DNA of 64,000 nucleotides, taken from assembly GCA_030248295.1 (NCBI GenBank), contig JASANH010000776.1, positions 186,001 to 250,000 on the forward strand, given 5' to 3'. The first letter of the stretch is position 1. Every line of letters starts with the position of its first letter. The position numbers and the translations under genes are program-made. Shown piece by piece: positions 48,050 to 58,594 of the stretch. This stretch comes from Mesodorylaimus sp. YZB2_4. Lineage: Eukaryota; Nematoda; Enoplea; Dorylaimida; Dorylaimidae. Below the pieces are notes generated by a model. It saw only the letters and a program-made list of their open reading frames with translations, was not told the origin of the DNA and made no database searches.

Positions 48050-50015
48050 TTGTTCGACGCGTTTATCGATCCCTTGCTGCGTATTCTCGAAACCAAATTC
48101 CCCGATTTTCTCTTACAAGCGTACGCCGATGATTTATCTCTGCTTGCACCAATCAATAATATCAGCGATTTGGATCGGATGGTACAACCTGCCATTGATT
48201 TGATTTCGGACTGGATTCAATCGATTTTAGGATTTAGTGCATCGAAATCAAAACTCATCTTATTCCGGTATGGTCATAATCGATTACCCGATGTTCCAGA
48301 TTTGCAAATCGAAGGACACAAGCTGGTAAAATACGACAATCTTTGTTTTAATTGACAGTGACCTTTAGACTTGTATTTATTTCTATTTTTGTGTGCTGCG
48401 CCCTAGTATGGACAGGTTGTCTTTGGCTGCAGATATATACAGATACAGATACAGACAAGGTAACATATTTGGGCATCTTGTTTTCGAGCAATTTGAAGTT
48501 CAGTGAGCACACTTCTAACACTGCTCGTAAAGCGACTAATATGATTGGCACTTCGAGGAGAAAGCTTGGCAGAAATTGTGATGCGGAGGTGTTTGGATTC
48601 GTATACAAAGCTTGTATTCGCTGTGTACTTGAGTATGTGTGAACTGGCCGCCCTGCCACGCGATAGAGGGGCGACCGCTTACTAAGGCGGCTCGACTCCC
48701 GACTGATTATGAGAGGGCCACCAAAGGCACACACACAAACAGGCACAAAACAGCAGGTTAGTATCAATGCAAATCAAGAACCAGTCCAGGTTAGTCAACG
48801 CCTCTACATTGCCCCTTCCCTAGATGAGCACGCACCTGGGTGCTCCGAATTGGGACAGAAAGAAAAAGGAAAAACCAATATCACTAAATCACAACGATCA
48901 CCCACGATGACGCGGCACGGTGACTGACAACGATCACGTGATGGTTGACCGCTATCGAATCAAGAGAGTCGTTCATCAGGCGTGACATCCAGGTCAGTCG
49001 GCGACGAGATACCATACCAGACTGTCGTCGCACTCGAACAGAGACCAGAACCACTGACCGATGCTGAGGGCTTATACCGTACGTGGCGCCTTCCAGGTGT
49101 CACCAACGACACAACGCCCAGGACTCGCACTGGGAACAGCCAGCCACCGGCTGTGTTGAGCAAAACGATCGATGCACGAAACTCAAACATGACCAGCGCG
49201 ATACCAGCGATCAGTGGAAACGGTGTCGACCGATGGTTTTATTGCACGATAGGTCAGCCACCGGCCGTAGAGAATCGATTGGCCTGAAACGAAAAGACCC
49301 TGAGCAGTATCTGATGATAACCGGGCCGACGCACCACTGAGAACTGGCCGCCCTGCCACGCGATAGAGGGGCGACCGCTTACTAAGGCGGCTCGACTCCC
49401 GACTGATTATGAGAGGGACACCAAAGGCACACACACAAACAGGCACAAAACAGCAGGTTAGTATCAATGCAAATCAAGAACCAGTCCAGGTTAGTCAATG
49501 CCTCTACATATGGTTCAGTATGCTGGGATCCAGTGTTGACGAAAGATATTGCCGAGTTAGAACGAGCGCAACATTATGCTCCTATGCTTTATCTGAATGA
49601 TTTTAGCATATCGTATCAGGATGCCTTAGTCACATCTGGATAGTCGTCACTTTATAACAGAAGAAAGTGTTTGAGAATGTGCCAGTTTTATAAGTTTTAT
49701 CACGGTTTTCAGGATTTTACCAATGCAAGTTTTAGTCACAAATCTTTTGGCCGTGACAGCGCCAGAACTTGTGAGCCGCACCATCTTCTTGTTCCCAGAC
49801 TAAACTTTAAAGCTTATAGGCAAAGCTTTATTTGGTCAGCTATTAATTTATGGAATGATATTTCTTGGGAAACTGCGTGGGCGTCAAGTGATTATTTTTC
49901 TAGGTGTATGAACGTGAGAAGTTTTTGAAGTTGCCCTGTACCAATAAATGTCGTGTTTCATAGACTTTGAGTGCGCATCCTGCGTTTGTCTATCGAATAA
50001 ACAATGAATGAATGA
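48033..50015 (+). mobile_element. 5'-truncated non-LTR retrotransposon (LINE) remnant
   Basis: The plus strand encodes the reverse transcriptase core with the YADD active-site motif (48122-48133) in LLQAYADDLSLLAP, then YLGILFSSNLKF and the connection-region RCVLEY, resuming after an insertion with GSVCWDP and ending in a PRLNFKAYRQ...LWNDISW segment typical of jockey/CR1-like C-termini. The tail is AATAAACAATGAATGAATGATG. Frame breaks at about 48330-48460, a stop near 49640 and the interior insertion show it is dead. The endonuclease and RT N-terminus are missing. Confidence 0.85.
48638..49508. mobile_element. TRIM-like miniature LTR element
   Basis: Two direct terminal repeats of 171 bases (48638-48808 and 49338-49508), nearly identical, each starting TG and ending CTCTACA, surround 529 bases with no retroviral-type reading frame. 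The target TATG is duplicated on both sides (48634-48637 and 49509-49512) inside a LINE codon run, giving a clean 871-base insertion. TG...CA ends and a short direct target repeat are hallmarks of LTR retrotransposon integration; small size and no coding capacity fit a terminal-repeat retrotransposon in miniature. I do not see a clear tRNA primer-binding site or polypurine tract. Confidence 0.85.
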
Positions 50016-50235
50016 TGCATGTCTGAGGAAGTCGGTGTCCTATCCAGAATGCCCTCGCGTGGATGGCTCCGGAGCACGTCCACGCGGGACTCTGCCGTGA
50101 GAGCTGGTCACCTCATGGTCTTGCTTATCATATCATGACTGCTGGCCGGCTATAGGCAAAAACGGGTTGAAAGTCCCATGGGGGAATTGGGGCGGCGCGG
50201 GGCCTAACCCACGTTAAAAAAAGTCGCGACCCACA

Positions 50236-51210
50236 CAAAAAAGAATCAGAAAACCACTGACAGGTGGCACATTGTCAGAAACAATATTCATTCGACTACA
50301 TGACCGAAACGAGAGTGACTGGGAGGACTTGGAGACGTCAGAGAGATTTTTAAACCCAGAAGCAGACCACACAACATACGACGAACATAACCCTGTCCCT
50401 GCCATTAATTAACAAAAACACACTCGGTTGAGTTTCAGCGGCAGGAAGGTATAGTCGAGAAACTTGCCGCATTCCATTTTGGCCCCGTTTAGAAATTTCT
50501 CTCCAAAGAGACTTCAATCACTCAAATCTCCCGCCGCCTGGGTAGGCTGGTTACACTCTCATATCGACCCCGAAAGTTCCCAGCTGTCTTTTGGATGATA
50601 AAACTTTTGTCTTACTCACAACGTTCTAGAAACTTGCGGGCCACCTCGTCCACGGGTCTGTTCGGTTTTTGGTCCGACTCATTGCTGAACTGCAGGACTG
50701 AGTTCCTTCACCGCTGTTCGGTCGACTAGTCGATACTGAAACGCAGAATCAGCGCAGAACATAACAAAAAACACCTTCGCTTACCATGTGATTAGCAATA
50801 TCTGGACCGAGTCACATCGCGAGAGGCTTATTTGTTCAACGCCCAGAGGAGCAGTTTGAAGTAGAAGGGCGCACTAGACAGGATGTCGTGGTGTTGATAG
50901 TCGATTGGAGGGGGTGGCTCTTGTTGGGGCATGCGATAAAGCGCACCACGAGCTCTAAAATGACTCATTGTCAACGTTTCTCTGATTTTGGTAAGGGACC
51001 ACTGTGGAGTGTGAATGTGAATCGCCTGTGAACTATGACTCACTATGAATGTTTAAAATACTGCATCTGTTGGTATTCTTCTAGCACTGATAAATTGCGT
51101 GATTTGCTGCTTTTGAGGATTTTAAAACACTAGTCACTTCGGGCGCACATCAACTTTTCTTTCAGGCACACACCAGCATCACGTCACGAAGACCACGGAT
51201 CACTGGCTTT
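50236..51210. other. Intergenic downstream of RNF216
   Basis: Contains a small minus-strand frame from an ATG near 50967 to 50830 (about 46 codons, MSHFRARGALYRMPQQEPPP... ending in a hydrophobic LLLWALNK). It has protein-like composition but no recognised family; it could be a mini-gene or 3' UTR of RNF216. Confidence 0.35.
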
Positions 51211-53745
51211 TCATCCGAATTGCTTCTGAAAGGCCTGCTGCTGGACAGCAGAATCGGGCGGAGGGGCCGACGCGTTTGGAGCATTTGGATCTTGCACTGG
51301 TCGCGTGGGCGGAGCATCGGCGACTAAAACGCATAGGATCAGCGACATAGCTGATCAGCAAAATCAAATAAGCATCTTACGTTTGGCAATGCGCTCGAGT
51401 TCGAACTTGTCGCGAATTTTCTTCATGAGTTCTTGGTCGGTTTCAGTCGTGTCTTCGAAGAGGAGGCAAGCGGGGGGCGGGCACTCGGCACACGGTTGGC
51501 TAACATTGCGGATGTGTCTGAAGAGGAGAAGTGATATTCGGGGCCGATACAGGCAAAACAGTCCTTACTGGCAGAAGTGGCCGTGGCTGATGTTCGGCGC
51601 TCGACATTTGTAGCACATGGTGGCACCGCAACGGCACGTGACATGGTTGCAACCTCCGGACTTGACAATCAGAGCGTGGCACTTCGGACACTTGCGAGTG
51701 AGAGCCTCCGTCAGGGCTTCCTCGCTGAAAATGGAGCAGATGATATCAACGAAACTGGAGACAAGAATTCATTGCTTACACCTTCTTTCGACTCATCGCT
51801 TCGTCCGTCAGCTCCTTCGGCCTGCATCCTCGCCCTTCATGCCCTTTCCAACTCTCGCCGCACAATCGACATTCCTGGCGCATGCAACGCGGATTCTGGC
51901 ACGAGAAGACCTTAAAAGCTTGATTCTAGAAGAAAGCAACATTTTCAGAAGGCCCTTACTACCTTGTCCACTTCGACGGTTGTTTCGACGACGGCGGCGT
52001 ACTTGCAACGGGAGCATCTGGAGAAAGTGCACACTTTTACCGGTCGTCCCTTCTGAAACCCTAACCTTCTCTTTCCTACTTGACAAGGTGTTCCAGCTTT
52101 GTCGCTTCCAACACATTGTTGAGATGGACCTCGTCGACACGCACCATCTGCTCCGGCTCCAGCGTCTGCTGCAGCAATGCGTACTGGAACTTACCCTGGC
52201 AGCCCGACTGGAAGCATTCGATTTCTCCGTTCAGGGAGATCTAGAAAAAAGGCAAACTCCAGTACCCTAGCTTCAGACAGCCGAAATCATGACCGCTTAC
52301 TTGGACTTGTCCGGACACGACATCCCAGCAGACATTGGTCAGGCATTGCTTGCAGAATTCGTGGCCCTGGCTGCACCGAATCGAGTCCTCTTTCATCTGG
52401 TAGTCACACCCGCACACAACGCATTCGGCCGTTTCTCCACGCAGTTTCGCCTCCGCCACAAGTCGAACGTGTCGTTCCCGAGCGAGTCGTTTCTCCTTCA
52501 GCTCCTTTCGCTTCTAAACGATGCATCTCAACTGCAAAAGGCAATATCTGTGTTAGACTGTACGTCTTACCTTCCTCATCCGCTCCAAGAAGACATTGAC
52601 CATGCGCATTTCTTCCGCGAGGACTGGTGGGAATCCCATGTGCCGGCCTTTCTTCCTGCTCCAGCATTTGTTGCCCTTGACCACGATCAGAAAGTAGACG
52701 TATCGACGACCGTCTCGTTTCACGATCACGTAGATCACGTCTTGCGACTTGAGATCCTTCCAGTTCTTGTCTTCGTGCTCGAAGTAGTCTTCCAGGGCTT
52801 CTGCCAAGCTGAAACCAAGACATTACGAAACAAAGCTACGAAACTCGATGGCGTTTACCTGATGGCTGCCGGCATGTAGTGACGTCCGAAGTCGTTGAAC
52901 ACCTGGCGAACGCATGGAGTGGACACCTGAGAACGAGAAAAAGTGATTCTCGTTTTTGTCAAAGCGCGATGAAAACACTTACGAAAGGGAACAACTCGTT
53001 CAACCTGACGTGGGCGAAGAACTCGTAGTCGATGTCGATCTCGTGCTTGTAGTTGATCAGGTTCTCCTTCATCGTCTCCAGATCCGCTTTGTTGGCATGT
53101 TGCATCTGCAAGTAAGATTCATTGCGCCACTTCATTCCGGGGCTCATCTGATCACCCTGATTCAACCGTGCTGGGGGCCCTACACGGGAATACACCGACT
53201 TGACCGAAGCTTACTTGACGTTGTTTCCTCGGCGCGATGCTCTCGTTCTCGAAGATGTACGCGGCTGTTCGATCGAGATCCCACTTGTCTTGCACCATCC
53301 TCGACTCGATGCACTTGCGCAACCAGCTCTCCGACAGCTCGGGCGCCAACATGGTCTAAACAGGGGAGGGGGGATCGAAATTGCTACGTGAGAATCGACC
53401 AAATGACTTACCAGGGTCTGCGTGGCATCGTGGACCATCGTTTCCTGTTCGGTCATCGGCATTTCGACCGTCAGTTCCTTCTCTGGCTCCGCTGGCCTTG
53501 GATCTGCAAAGAAGAAGGAGGCGAACCATTAGAAAGCTTCCTGATCTTTAAGTAGGCTTACTTTCGGGCTCCTCCGTTTCGGTCGATCGTTGGTTGACCA
53601 CAACGTACGCACTCACTTTCGGCCCCGGGTTGCCTTTCTCCCTGTCGAACATGTACTGGTCGTTTTGTTCTTGAGGCTGCCCCTCGGCGAGATGGTCGAT
53701 CGGAGGTGGTGGACAATTTTCCGAGTCTGAATGCTCTTGGTGCAT
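51211..53745 (-). CDS. RNF216: RNF216/TRIAD3 RBR E3 ubiquitin ligase
   Basis: RING-between-RING ligase that forms a Cys-linked ubiquitin intermediate. Thirteen exons: 53562-53745, 53412-53503, 53215-53355, 52983-53156, 52859-52926, 52571-52808, 52301-52513, 52080-52240, 51963-52017, 51780-51910, 51569-51724, 51381-51517, 51211-51323; 620 residues (human about 866, longer disordered N-terminus). The RING1-like domain starts at Cys330 (CVVCGCDYQMKEDSIRCSQG), IBR has CSRCKYAA and CQNPRCMRQECRLCG, and the Rcat has CPKCHALIVKSGGCNHVTC with the catalytic Cys at about 511. HFCQH and a CAECPPPACLLFEDT segment after Rcat are specific to RNF216. All zinc ligands appear present. The stop follows FQKQFG. 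Confidence 0.95.
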
Positions 53746-54362
53746 TTTTACGGACGACCGTGCACTGCGACGACAGAGAAACGAATGAACGTACGCCCAA
53801 CGCGCTGTGGACACAACGAAATCGAAGTGTAAAGACAAGAGTAGCTTGTCACGTGATGGCGCTTGAACAGGCAGGATATACTGTAACGTAAACTTCAATC
53901 TGTGCACGGCCGGGTTAGATCACGTTTTTCGGAGTAAACTGCTTCGAACAACAAGATAGGTGATCAGCCAATAAGCTGATGTGAGCCGGCAAAGTAATCC
54001 CCTTTTTAATGGCTTACTCACTGCAAAATATGGCGAAGCAGGTGCCCTTTCGTAGGTACCCAAGATCATTTCCTCCTTCCGTCTCTGGCGAGGCAGTTTT
54101 CCCTCAGCCTTTCTGTTGAGACATTTGTCGCTAGAGGGGCCTGAAATCCTTATGTGGGAGGAGCCAGACCAGCATAAGAACAGGCCCCAAAATATCACAA
54201 TCATTTATGTCCTATCAGCTAGCCTTCTGGGCAATGAACAAAAGGTCAAGTGTGCACACACACACAAATAAGCTAGATATGCTGTATTGGTCAGTTCTGC
54301 TAGCTTCCATCAGACATACGACATTATAAAAAACCCACTGAAGTGTTCCATCGATTTCTTGA
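53746..54362. other. Short intergenic interval
   Basis: Upstream of RNF216 and downstream of the small gene at 54363. Contains a TACTGTA heptamer (53879) and a (CA)n run near 54255. No gene seen. Confidence 0.4.
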
Positions 54363-55025
54363 TCAGGGTTTATACTTCCCACAGCGGCCACTACGTCCAG
54401 CCGAAACCAGCTGGCAGATGCTGTCGACACTTTCGTGCGCGATGCAGTGATCGCTGCCCAAATACACGAGCAACGAGTCGTCCACGTTTACTTCGCAGAA
54501 ACAGAATTTCTAAAAGAAAAACAAGTGTCAAAAAGCGCAATGCCGAAAAACTTGTGGCACTCACGGCGTCGCCCATCAGAGGCAAGATGAAGTGGTGGTC
54601 AAGTCCTCCTGTACAGTCGGGGCATAGTGGAAGTAAAAACCGCCGAGACGAGCTCCCTCTTGGATCCTAGCAGACGCCATCGAGCCTATTGGTCGTGGTT
54701 CCCTAACAGCTGCTCCACCTCCCCGAACACGCTCACCTCGATGACCTCCTTCGCTGACAATGAGTTCAGTTACTTTAGTTTTCGCTCGGACGTCTCGACT
54801 GGAGAAAGGTAGTCTGCGACTACCTGCTTGGGGTTAAAGATTCAGCCAGGGGAGATCGATTATTCTCTACTACACATCACGGCCCACCAGACGCCAGGGT
54901 TACATTCGGATCTCGGATCTCGGCCCTCGTCTGCTCTACGATCTCAGTCAACACGACTCTGCCTAATCGAGCAACCTAGCAGTCGGGAGATCGATACTCT
55001 CGCCTGGCTGGAAGACTTCAGCCAT
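54363..55025 (-). CDS. Small four-exon gene, 105 residues, unrecognised
   Basis: Model: 54976-55025, 54737-54813, 54565-54608, 54363-54509; intron phases 2, 1 and 0 all agree, which is unlikely by chance over four short exons. The product starts MAEVFQPGESIDLPTAR, continues with TKVTELIVSEGGHRGGLDHH, ILPLMGDAKFCFCEVNVDD and LLVYLGSDHCIAHESVDSIC, and ends GRCGKYKP. It is soluble, with no signal peptide or membrane helix, and looks like a compact alpha/beta domain. Exon 1 uses a weak donor (GTTGCTC). I do not recognise the family; a conserved small cytosolic protein is my best guess. Confidence 0.5.
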
Positions 55026-55757
55026 CCTGATTGATGGTAATGCATGGACATGAACGTTTACTATGTATGCTTCAAGACTCGAGAGCCTCGTAATTTTTCG
55101 ACACCACCCACTGGAAAACCTACTTGTGTCTCTTGTCAGCACTGAAACCATCTATATAGCAAACAAGACCTCACCGATAGTTCGGGAGCACCAAAGGGTC
55201 TGTTTAGTATGTCCCGACTAGGAGCACCTCCCCATGATGGCATCATCAGCTTTGTACTGGTTACTTGTTTTGCTTCCGTCTGCCCACTAAGGGCATCTGC
55301 GAATTATACACTGGCATTGTGTAACCCCTACCGGGCAGGCTATGTCGAGTGGGATCCCACGGTCGTGTAAGGTGGGATTGCCAATGTGATACGACACACG
55401 GATCCCTCTTTTGGCCTGACCTGAGCCAGCTGACTAACGACCACATCTCCACAAAAGCAAAAATTAAAGTTCGCGCGTTTGCAGGATTTTTACACTATTT
55501 AAAACTCATTTAAAAAGTAAAACACAACGCAAATACTACAAGATTTGCAAAGATTGCAATTAAATCTCGCAAAGACTCATAAAATCAAAGCAATTTTTAG
55601 AACAATCTGCCTACTTACAACAATTTAGGGCATTTATATTAATCTTAATGAGTGAGAAATACTCATACGTCGAGCAATCGTAAGACATTTTAGAAAAAGA
55701 AGTAAATTTGCGAGATAGCTGGGCTAATTGTATAGTTACCGTATCAATCGTCTAGTC
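55026..55757. other. Intergenic, AT-rich towards KCTD9
   Basis: Divergent promoter interval between the small gene and KCTD9. 55480-55740 is AT-rich with repeated AAATCTCGCAAAGA/AAGATTTGCAAAG-like words. No exon seen. Confidence 0.4.
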
Positions 55758-57656
55758 ATGTCTCGGAAAAATGATTGGGTAACACTCAATGTCGGTGGAG
55801 AACGCTTCATGACAACTAGGTAAGTAGGTTGCAGCATTTTTCCTACCGCATGGTTCTGTTTTTCCTCAATCGTAACAATAAATGTGAGATCACCTGCCTT
55901 ACTGTAGCTATGTATTGGTATCGACCTAAGACTGCAGATATTCTCCTTTTAGAACGACGCTTTGTTCGCAGGAACCGTATTCAATGTTGGGTCGAATGTT
56001 TGGTCAATATCATAGCAGCAATTCAGGTACTTATAGGCCTACTATAAATATTTCTTCCTTTTTCTCCCATTTCTGTCTTATGTTCCTGTAGGCAATTCTG
56101 TAAGCCAGTCGTGGGATAGCCAAAAGGACGAAACGGGTGCGTACCTGATCGATCGGTCGCCAAAATATTTTGAAACTATTCTTAATTACCTTCGACATGG
56201 CCAAGTTGCACCTGAGAAAAATCTGAGTTTGGATGGTAAGAGTAGATGATCAAAGTGACGGTGTTGGAGTGAATTTAAGATGTGGGGCATGGTTTTGCGA
56301 TTATAGGCCTCTTAGAGGAGGCAAGATTTTTTAATCTGACGCGTTTGGCATCATTGATCGAAGAGCGATTAGAGGTGAGCTGGGTGAAATTTTCAGTTTT
56401 AATCGATTCAGTTGATAATTTCCACTTAAGTCTGAAAAGCCACAGACGGATCACAGTCCATTGAGTCGGCGGCAAGTAGTGGAGATTTTGATGAAAACTC
56501 CGTTCAATATGGGAAATCAACTACGTTTTCAAGGCGTTAATTTGGAAGGGGCAGATCTGTCGAACCTGGACTTGCGTAATATCAATTTCAAATATGCAAA
56601 TCTTCATAAAGCCAATTTTTCCAACGCTAATTTATCATTTTGCGACATGGAACGAGCGAATTTGTCGGAAGCTGTTTTTGACGTAAGTGTTTCACCGTTT
56701 TGTAGCAGCTTAGAGTTTATCATTAGATTATATCTTAGGGCGCTACATTGATCAATGTCAAACTGACATGCGCAAATTTGGATAACGCGAGTTTGCGGAA
56801 GTGCAATTTCGAAGATCCTCACCAAAATAGAGCAATACTGGAAGGTACGTGAGCAATTATGGACGCTCAGGTTCCTCGATAAAATGAAAAAGAGAAGCAA
56901 CCATAATATTCCTGGGTGCAAAAGATTCCAGCTCGAGGTTGGGTCTTTAGAATTTGCCAGCCTTCCACTGCATTCCTGTAGGATCTCTAGGACTAAATAT
57001 TATCTAGTTGGCGCATAGGTTAGGTCTGGGGCTCAAATACATGCGTGTTATCAACACGGACTCTCATCAGCTTGTGAGTGCGTATTAACGTGCTTAGTTA
57101 TCTACTCGACTCACAGTCCACTTTTGCAGTGGTAGAATTCAATTCACAAGTCAGGAGATGTTTCTGGTCTTCTGACAATATAATTAGGAAATCAAAGGGG
57201 GGGTTGGGAGTCCGTTTTTTTATGATTGAGTGTATACCCCGTCTTTTATGGTAAGAGCTGAGCTGATATATCTTACAATGCCTCTGTCTGTAGCACATAC
57301 CAGATTCCTTATTTCTGGCATCTCATGATAAACTGATTTTTTCTGCTGTTTAGGAGCTAGTCTAAAAGGAGCAATTCTGGAAGGCAGTCGTATGTCGTTA
57401 GCCAATCTGCGAGTTTGCTGCCTGAAGAATGCAAATATGCGGCATTGCGATCTTCGAAGCGCTGTCTTGGCTGGTGCGAATCTGGAGGTGAGCGATTTTT
57501 GATTAAAAATGTACAAGCGACATTTTTCCACTTTTTTAGAACTGCGACTTGTCCGGCAGCGATTTGCAAGAAACCAATTTGCGTGGAGCAAATTTCAAAG
57601 ACGCCACCTTTGACCTTATGCCAACTGCTGTGCATTTATCGCAGGTGCTGAACTGA
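55758..57656 (+). CDS. KCTD9: KCTD9, BTB/pentapeptide-repeat protein
   Basis: Cullin-3 substrate-adaptor family member. Eight exons: 55758-55819, 55953-56026, 56092-56235, 56307-56374, 56431-56682, 56739-56844, 57354-57487, 57540-57656; 318 residues (human 389). The T1/BTB domain begins at residue 7 ([15 protein letters not shown]) with [32 protein letters not shown] and LLEEARFF. After a short linker ([10 protein letters not shown]) come pentapeptide repeats of A(N/D)LxX type ([19 protein letters not shown] and on), ending [18 protein letters not shown]. The N-terminal KHA-like region of vertebrate KCTD9 (about 85 residues) is absent: the ATG stands four codons before the BTB domain, and an acceptor-like CGTCTAG ends two bases before it. 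Confidence 0.95.
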
Positions 57657-58594
57657 CAATAAGTGTTGAAGTTATATAGATCGCAAGGAATGTATATGGT
57701 AGATTCGAGAGGTTCGAGATTTTGTTCGGTGTTCAATTTTTCATATCAAGCTATTTTAGGGGGATTTATTTAATGTTTTTTAACAATCCTTGTTTTCTAG
57801 TCTTCTCCTTGAGTTTGAAAACGATGTTGGGCAAAGAGTTTGACTGATTTAAAAGGGTTCTTTCGCATGATAAAGAAAAACCTAACGAAGCTTTAATTAG
57901 TGGCTGTCGATGGACAAAGAATGATTGGATTCGGAATGAAGGATTATTGTGCGCTAATTAGCGAACCCACAGCCAGCAACAGGGTTTTTTCATTGTCTTG
58001 GCATGCAAGCTTGTTCGTAATCATGAAATTTTTATTGCCTACTAAGCTTACGAGCTAGGGAACTCGAGGTTGCACCTGCTGCCTGTTCGTCCAAGGCTGG
58101 TCGGGCGGGCTGAAACGCAGCTAACGAATTGCTATTGTGGCGGGAATGCAAGGGCCGGATGGTAGTGGTTCCGTTTCTGCTTACAAGGACATCATGTTAA
58201 GTTAATGGTGAAGGCCGAAGGTGTAAAGGCAAAGAGGGGCGGGCGGGCAGTGGACGCGGCTTACACGCCTTTCTCGTCGTATTAGAGCCCTTGGAGACGT
58301 GTGTGCTGGCTGCGTTTCCAAGAGGTCCTTTCGCTCGAATAGAAGCAAACGACGTTCTACTCTGCGATTCCTATTGAAGCCTTTCGTCGACTGATGTTAG
58401 GCTTCGATTCGAGTTGGAACAAGGCACAAGGGCTCATGTCGCTCTAAGTGAATAATAGAAAAAATTGGCTCGCGCTTTGCTGAGCATGATTCGATTCGCC
58501 TCCCGCTGACGACCAGTTACCATCTATAAGTGGTCGACGGGGCATTGGGGCTCACAATAACATTGGCCATCCACTCGATCAGCCCGTGTGCAGT
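57657..58594. other. Intergenic between KCTD9 and the TPM-domain gene
   Basis: No gene seen. GC-rich from 58050 on. Probably KCTD9 3' UTR and the promoter of the next gene. Confidence 0.4.

Larger units (their letters stand above)
47757..50220 (+). mobile_element. SINE with 15-bp target duplication hosting nested insertions
   Basis: AAGTCGCGACCCACA occurs at 47742-47756 and again at 50221-50235, bracketing the insertion. The left part begins GCGGCCGCTGGTGCAGTGG (A-box-like) with B-box CCCGGGCTCGATCCCC near 47827; the right part (from about 50016) matches the body and end of the SINE at 19150 and finishes GTTAAAAA. The two halves would be adjacent in an intact SINE, around the point equivalent to 19390 in the other copy. 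The interval between them is a LINE. Confidence 0.8.

Noticed and set aside
48003-48050. The inverted repeat as a transcription terminator hairpin
   Set aside because: Eukaryotic context inside a dead LINE at its 5' junction; template switching explains it better.
49300-49340. CTGATGA core suggesting a hammerhead ribozyme (LTR retrozyme) in the miniature LTR element
   Set aside because: No GAAA-stem-cleavage-site arrangement with pairing helices I-III could be drawn around it; most likely a chance heptamer.
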